Assembly (NCBI GenBank): GCA_964511265.1
Contig: CAZEES010000002.1
Coordinates: 1-64,000 of the forward strand
Origin: Nitrosopelagicus sp964511265
GTDB taxonomy: Archaea > Thermoproteota > Nitrososphaeria > Nitrososphaerales > Nitrosopumilaceae
Length of the DNA stretch: 64,000 bases
Direction: 5' to 3'
Shown here: in pieces, positions 60,638 to 64,000 of the stretch
Numbering within the stretch: the stretch's first letter is position 1
Layout of the letters: each line of letters begins with the position of its first letter
The notes under the pieces: generated by a model
Told to the model about the DNA's origin: nothing
Databases searched by the model: none
What the model saw: the letters and a program-made list of their open reading frames with translations, nothing else
Program-made: the position numbers and the translations under genes

Positions 60638-62412
60638 CCATAAACTGGATTAGTTTTTCTTTGTATACGAACAATTTCATTGAGCGTTTCTAATTCTTCA
60701 GAAGTAAGTTTATGAGCATATTTTTTCAAAAGTTGTTTTGCTTCTGATGGAGTGGGTAGAGTGTAAAATACATCTTCTTCATTTATTTGTCGTCCAATTG
60801 TAACATTTTGTACAGAACACGCAACTTCTTCACCCATCTTTACTTCTTTAACAGTTTTGCCATCAGCTTCAAGAGAATGAATATTTCCAATTTTTTTGCC
60901 AGTTTTATTTGTGAATGAGGTTTTTTGTCGAAGAGTACCAACATCTACACGTATTCCAAAGACAGCAGGATTATTGTTACGAAATGCATATCCTTTTAGA
61001 AATGTAAACTTACACACAGGAGTAAATTCTTTAAAGATTGAGTTTTCAAGGTCAGACCTATCGTCATCTACCCATTGAGAGTAAGTATCAATTAAACTGT
61101 AAATGACTTTATCTTCAAAAACTCTGATGTGACTTTCATCACATTCAGTTTTTGCATCATCAAATACTTTGACATTAAATGCAAGGACGACACCAAGATG
61201 ACGATCTTTATCTTTGATTGCTTTTGCTTGCATGACATCTCTACGTGTAACAGGACCAATGTCTGCTTTAGCTATGGGAACTTGTTGTCTCCTAAGCATT
61301 TCAGTGATTGCCTCAAGAGAGCCAATAGTATCACATTTCAGAATTACCCCAGTTGTTTCAGTGTCAATGAAAACAGATTCCATTTCAGATTCAAGTGTTT
61401 TTTTGAATTCTTCTGTAATATCTTGGTTTGATGATGCATAAACAGTAGTTCCTGGAAGAACTCCATCAAGATCAGGAGATGCTATTTTTATTCCTGCAGC
61501 AGCATGTACATCGTCAATTGGTTTGAATTTATCTCGTGGATCACGCATTTCATCTAGAGGCTTTGGTAATAGGAGAGCCTTGGGTTTTGTGACTATTACA
61601 GAGTCTCTTTTTGCAACAACTAGATTATCATCTTTCTTAAGATGACCATCAATTAAGATCATATTTGCGGTAGGGCCTAATCCTACCTCATCATTTACCT
61701 CTAAGATGATTCCACGTGTTGGTTTTTCCTCCTGTTCCAATTTTTTGCTCAGAAATTGTTGTGTTAAACCAACCAATACTGCAAGCAATTCAGGAATACC
61801 AACACCAGATCTAGCACTTACAGGTACAATGGATATCTCTTTTTTGAAATCTTGTACTCGATAGAATGCTTCAGATTGATATCCCAGTATGGATAATGCT
61901 CCAACAACATTGTAGATTTGTTCATCAATATTTGTCTGAATAGAAGGGGATTGTTTCTTTATTGCTTGAGATATGTATGCATCATCTGAGTTTTGCCAGC
62001 CAGATATCATATCAACTTTGTTTAATGCAACCACAAAAGGCACTTTACGGCTTTCAAGAATTTTTAAACTCTCATTAGTTTGAGGTTGAAATCCTCGATT
62101 AATATCAACGACTAAAATTGCAATATCAGCAGCAGATCCACCTCTAGCTCGAAGATTGGTAAATACTTCATGCCCAGGAGTGTCAATTACCAAAAGACCT
62201 GGAACTTTATTTTCTGTTTTTCCTAGTTTTTCATAAAGTGATCCACAAAGCTTTTGGATAGTTTCATCAGGCAAAAAACTGGCTCCAATATGTTGAGTAA
62301 TGCCACCAGCTTCTCTTCCTTGTACTCCAGTTCCTCGAACTTTATCTAAAAGGGATGTTTTCCCTGAATCAACGTGACCTAATACAGCCACAATGGGTTG
62401 TCTGATACGCAA
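60631..62412 (-). CDS. infB: Translation initiation factor aIF5B
   Basis: GTPase for subunit joining, 593 residues. G1 GHVDSGKTSLLD, G3 VIDTPGHE, G4 ALNKVDMI, followed by beta-barrel and helical domains. No intein. TTG start at 62412. It follows ndk by 6 bp in the L7Ae-S28e-L24e-Ndk-aIF5B operon. Confidence 0.95.
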   Translation of the reverse strand: MRIRQPIVAVLGHVDSGKTSLLDKVRGTGVQGREAGGITQHIGASFLPDETIQKLCGSLYEKLGKTENKVPGLLVIDTPGHEVFTNLRARGGSAADIAILVVDINRGFQPQTNESLKILESRKVPFVVALNKVDMISGWQNSDDAYISQAIKKQSPSIQTNIDEQIYNVVGALSILGYQSEAFYRVQDFKKEISIVPVSARSGVGIPELLAVLVGLTQQFLSKKLEQEEKPTRGIILEVNDEVGLGPTANMILIDGHLKKDDNLVVAKRDSVIVTKPKALLLPKPLDEMRDPRDKFKPIDDVHAAAGIKIASPDLDGVLPGTTVYASSNQDITEEFKKTLESEMESVFIDTETTGVILKCDTIGSLEAITEMLRRQQVPIAKADIGPVTRRDVMQAKAIKDKDRHLGVVLAFNVKVFDDAKTECDESHIRVFEDKVIYSLIDTYSQWVDDDRSDLENSIFKEFTPVCKFTFLKGYAFRNNNPAVFGIRVDVGTLRQKTSFTNKTGKKIGNIHSLEADGKTVKEVKMGEEVACSVQNVTIGRQINEEDVFYTLPTPSEAKQLLKKYAHKLTSEELETLNEIVRIQRKTNPVYGY

Positions 62413-62418
62413 TGTGAA

Positions 62419-62820
62419 TCACTTGAATACCACATTTACTTCCTTATCAAAGCTTTCTGTTGAATCAGATGCATGAATAATGTTTTCAGTGAAACCTAGA
62501 CCAAAATCACCTCGGATCGAACCAGGTTCAGCTTCAAACGATTTGGTTGCACCAACCATTTGTCTTGTTGTAGCAACAGCGTTGTTACCTTCCACAACTG
62601 TAACAACTACTGGACCAGATGTAATGTATTCCAGAAGTTCGCCAAAGAATGGTTTGTCTTTATGGACTGAATAGAATTCTGTTGCTAATTCTTTGGTAAA
62701 TGTAAACATCTTTAGTTTTAGGATTGTAAATCCCTTTTTTTCAAATCTTGCAATAATTTCACCAACTAATTTTCTTCTGACGCCATCAGGTTTTACAATA
62801 AATAATGTTTGTTCAGACAA
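62419..62820 (-). CDS. ndk: Nucleoside diphosphate kinase
   Basis: 133 residues. Active-site histidine in ENIIHASDS (N-x-x-H-x-S-D type) and the initial LFIVKPDGVRR are diagnostic. Balances NTP pools. TTG start, 1 bp from L24e. Confidence 0.95.
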   Translation of the reverse strand: MSEQTLFIVKPDGVRRKLVGEIIARFEKKGFTILKLKMFTFTKELATEFYSVHKDKPFFGELLEYITSGPVVVTVVEGNNAVATTRQMVGATKSFEAEPGSIRGDFGLGFTENIIHASDSTESFDKEVNVVFK

Positions 62821-62821
62821 T

Positions 62822-63025
62822 TTACTTCTTGACTTTAATTCCGCCTTTGACGTATTTATTAGTCCATTTGAATTTTCTAGGATCCCTTTTTAGATCAATC
62901 GCATTTTTCTTACATTTTGCAGAACAAAACCATCTTACAGTTCCATCATTCTTTACATTCATTGTTCCAGTGCCCTTTGCAACTGGACGGTCACAAAAAC
63001 TGCATGGTTTAACTAAAAGACTCAT
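62822..63025 (-). CDS. rpl24e: Ribosomal protein L24e
   Basis: 67 residues from ATG 63025. Zinc-binding cysteines in CSFCDRP and CSAKC. The ORF extends 9 bp further upstream with another start, but MSLLVKPCSF is a natural N-terminus. Confidence 0.95.
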   Translation of the reverse strand: MSLLVKPCSFCDRPVAKGTGTMNVKNDGTVRWFCSAKCKKNAIDLKRDPRKFKWTNKYVKGGIKVKK

Positions 63026-63033
63026 AATTATCA

Positions 63034-63252
63034 CTAATGTAATTTCTTTGCCTCGCGCTCAGTTTCACGCAATATGAGTATTTCAGATACTCTAGGTGAA
63101 CCTTTAACATTTCTAGTAAGAACTCTGCCTTTATCTTTGCCGTCAAGAATTCTAACTCTCACTTGAATAACTTCTCCAGCAATACCAGTTCTACCAACAA
63201 TTTGAATAATTTCTGCAGGAGTTAATTGATCAGATTCTGGTTGCTGACTCAT
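63034..63252 (-). CDS. rps28e: Ribosomal protein S28e
   Basis: 72 residues. TGIAGEVIQVRVRILDGKDK is the S28e signature, and the C-terminal LRETEREAKKL tail is typical. It overlaps L7Ae by 4 bp (ATGA). Confidence 0.95.
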   Translation of the reverse strand: MSQQPESDQLTPAEIIQIVGRTGIAGEVIQVRVRILDGKDKGRVLTRNVKGSPRVSEILILRETEREAKKLH

Positions 63253-63635
63253 TCTTCAGTCGAGCCACCTTTTAGTTTAGCGAGTGATGCAACTACTTCA
63301 TCAACAATGTGTTGTGCATCTCCTGAATCTAATATAGCAGCGGCAGCTGATGTAACATCAATTCCAAGAGCTTTTCCTAGTTCTTGTTTACTTGGAACAA
63401 AGGCATAAGCTGCTTTTTGTTCTTCACAGATTAATGGAAGATGAGCTACAACCTCTGGAGGTTCAACATCTTCTGCAATAATGATTAATTTACTAATTCC
63501 TCTTTCAATGGCTTTTGTTGCCTCATTTGTACCTCTGACAACTTTTCCAGATGTGGCAGATACTCTAAGTGCTTCTAGGATCGGACTAACAAGTTCTTCC
63601 GGTGTTTCAAATTTAACATAGTATGCTTTTGCCAT
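63249..63635 (-). CDS. rpl7ae: Ribosomal protein L7Ae
   Basis: 128 residues from ATG 63635 (MAKAYYVKF). GTNEATKAIERG and LIIAEDVEPPEVVAHLP are the kink-turn binding segments. L7Ae also assembles on C/D box sRNAs, archaeal RNase P and box H/ACA RNAs. Confidence 0.96.
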   Translation of the reverse strand: MAKAYYVKFETPEELVSPILEALRVSATSGKVVRGTNEATKAIERGISKLIIIAEDVEPPEVVAHLPLICEEQKAAYAFVPSKQELGKALGIDVTSAAAAILDSGDAQHIVDEVVASLAKLKGGSTEE

Positions 63636-63670
63636 TATGAGCATGCTCTAAAATGGTCTTAAATATGTTA

Positions 63671-64000
63671 TCAGGCGAGAATTGATTTGGTTTTTTCAAC
63701 AAATTTGGAGATTAATGAATCAAGATTTTGTTGGGAGTTTGATTCGCCATATATTCGAATGATCGGTTCTGTGCCACTTGGTCTAATCATCACCCAGTTG
63801 TTCTCATCCACATTGATTTTAATTCCATCAGAAGTGTCAGAATCAGGAAATTCTTTCAAAAGTTTTTCAAAAACGAGTTTTGATTGCTCGGCAGAACATT
63901 CTATCTTTGTTTTGGTTGTATAATTAGGAGGAAGGCTGGCAATATTTTTACTCAGACTTAATTTTGATTTGGATAGGTGATCTAACATCAATGCCAACGT
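63671..64000 (-). CDS. Phosphoglucomutase/phosphomannomutase family, C-terminal part (partial)
   Basis: Only about 110 residues are in the window; the N-terminus lies beyond position 64000. WVMIRPSGTEPIIRIYGE is the phosphate-binding loop of domain 4 of alpha-D-phosphohexomutases (GlmM/ManB type). The reading frame is open to the edge. Substrate specificity cannot be decided from this fragment. Confidence 0.9.
   Translation of the reverse strand, partial: TLALMLDHLSKSKLSLSKNIASLPPNYTTKTKIECSAEQSKLVFEKLLKEFPDSDTSDGIKINVDENNWVMIRPSGTEPIIRIYGESNSQQNLDSLISKFVEKTKSILA

Overview
The window comes from an ammonia-oxidizing archaeon of the Nitrosopumilus type (Thaumarchaeota/Nitrososphaerota). The DNA is AT-rich, and the information-processing genes are archaeal: TBP, MCM, GINS, RFC large and small subunits, a Hel308-type helicase, aIF5B, aIF6, archease, Alba, L7Ae, S28e and L24e. 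The metabolic genes fit the lineage: the acetyl/propionyl-CoA carboxylase of the 3-hydroxypropionate/4-hydroxybutyrate cycle, and an 11-subunit complex I without an NADH-oxidizing module. No amo, urease or pili genes are in this window. The assignment rests on gene content, not on a database search.

Layout. 1-4.9 kb: a secreted DUF2341/LamG-like protein interrupted by a 100-N assembly gap, pyrE, a CADD-like diiron protein, two tRNAs, a prenyl diphosphate synthase, and a candidate C/D box sRNA just downstream of tRNA-Met. 4.9-15.4 kb: the nuoABCDHIJKMLN operon on the minus strand. 15.5-19.6 kb: a peroxiredoxin, then the biotin-dependent carboxylase operon (carboxyltransferase, biotin carboxylase, carrier protein). 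19.6-23.1 kb: RFC large subunit among uncharacterized zinc-finger, helical and winged-helix proteins. 23.1-34.1 kb: an inositol-phosphatase family enzyme, an FNR-type reductase, a small DUF1059 protein, a glutamyl-tRNA reductase-like protein without the usual cysteine, tRNA-Asp, tRNA-Lys, argH, a DUF59 protein, sdhACDB, a PadR regulator with a palindromic operator, a PEP-mutase family enzyme and Alba.

34.1-46 kb: a HEAT-like protein, tRNA-Ala, a second FNR reductase, a nucleotidyltransferase, a branched-chain aminotransferase, a sugar-modification trio (Gfo/Idh, Trm112-like, hexapeptide transferase), ferritin, a PLP-rhodanese fusion, an ASCH protein, TBP, and a non-oxidative pentose phosphate operon (transketolase-epimerase fusion, transketolase C-terminal half, transaldolase). 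46-55.4 kb: DCC-type protein, leucyl aminopeptidase, the GINS-MCM-Hel308-glycosyltransferase operon, RFC small subunit and a small uncharacterized protein. 55.4-64 kb: DUF309 protein, zinc ribbon, tRNA-Ser, two tandem Sulfolobus-type ferredoxins, aIF6, hisS, archease, thioredoxin, and a translation operon (L7Ae-S28e-L24e-Ndk-aIF5B). A phosphosugar mutase runs off the right edge.

The genes form three functional groups: energy conservation and electron transfer (complex I, succinate dehydrogenase, ferredoxins, FNR reductases), autotrophic carbon metabolism (carboxylase, pentose phosphate enzymes), and DNA replication/translation. Genes are packed tightly, often with 1-4 bp overlaps, and no gene-free stretch exceeds 300 bp. 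Many promoters have a TATA element centred about 24-28 bp before the start codon, which suggests leaderless transcripts. Genes inside operons more often have a GGTG/GTGA-like ribosome binding site.
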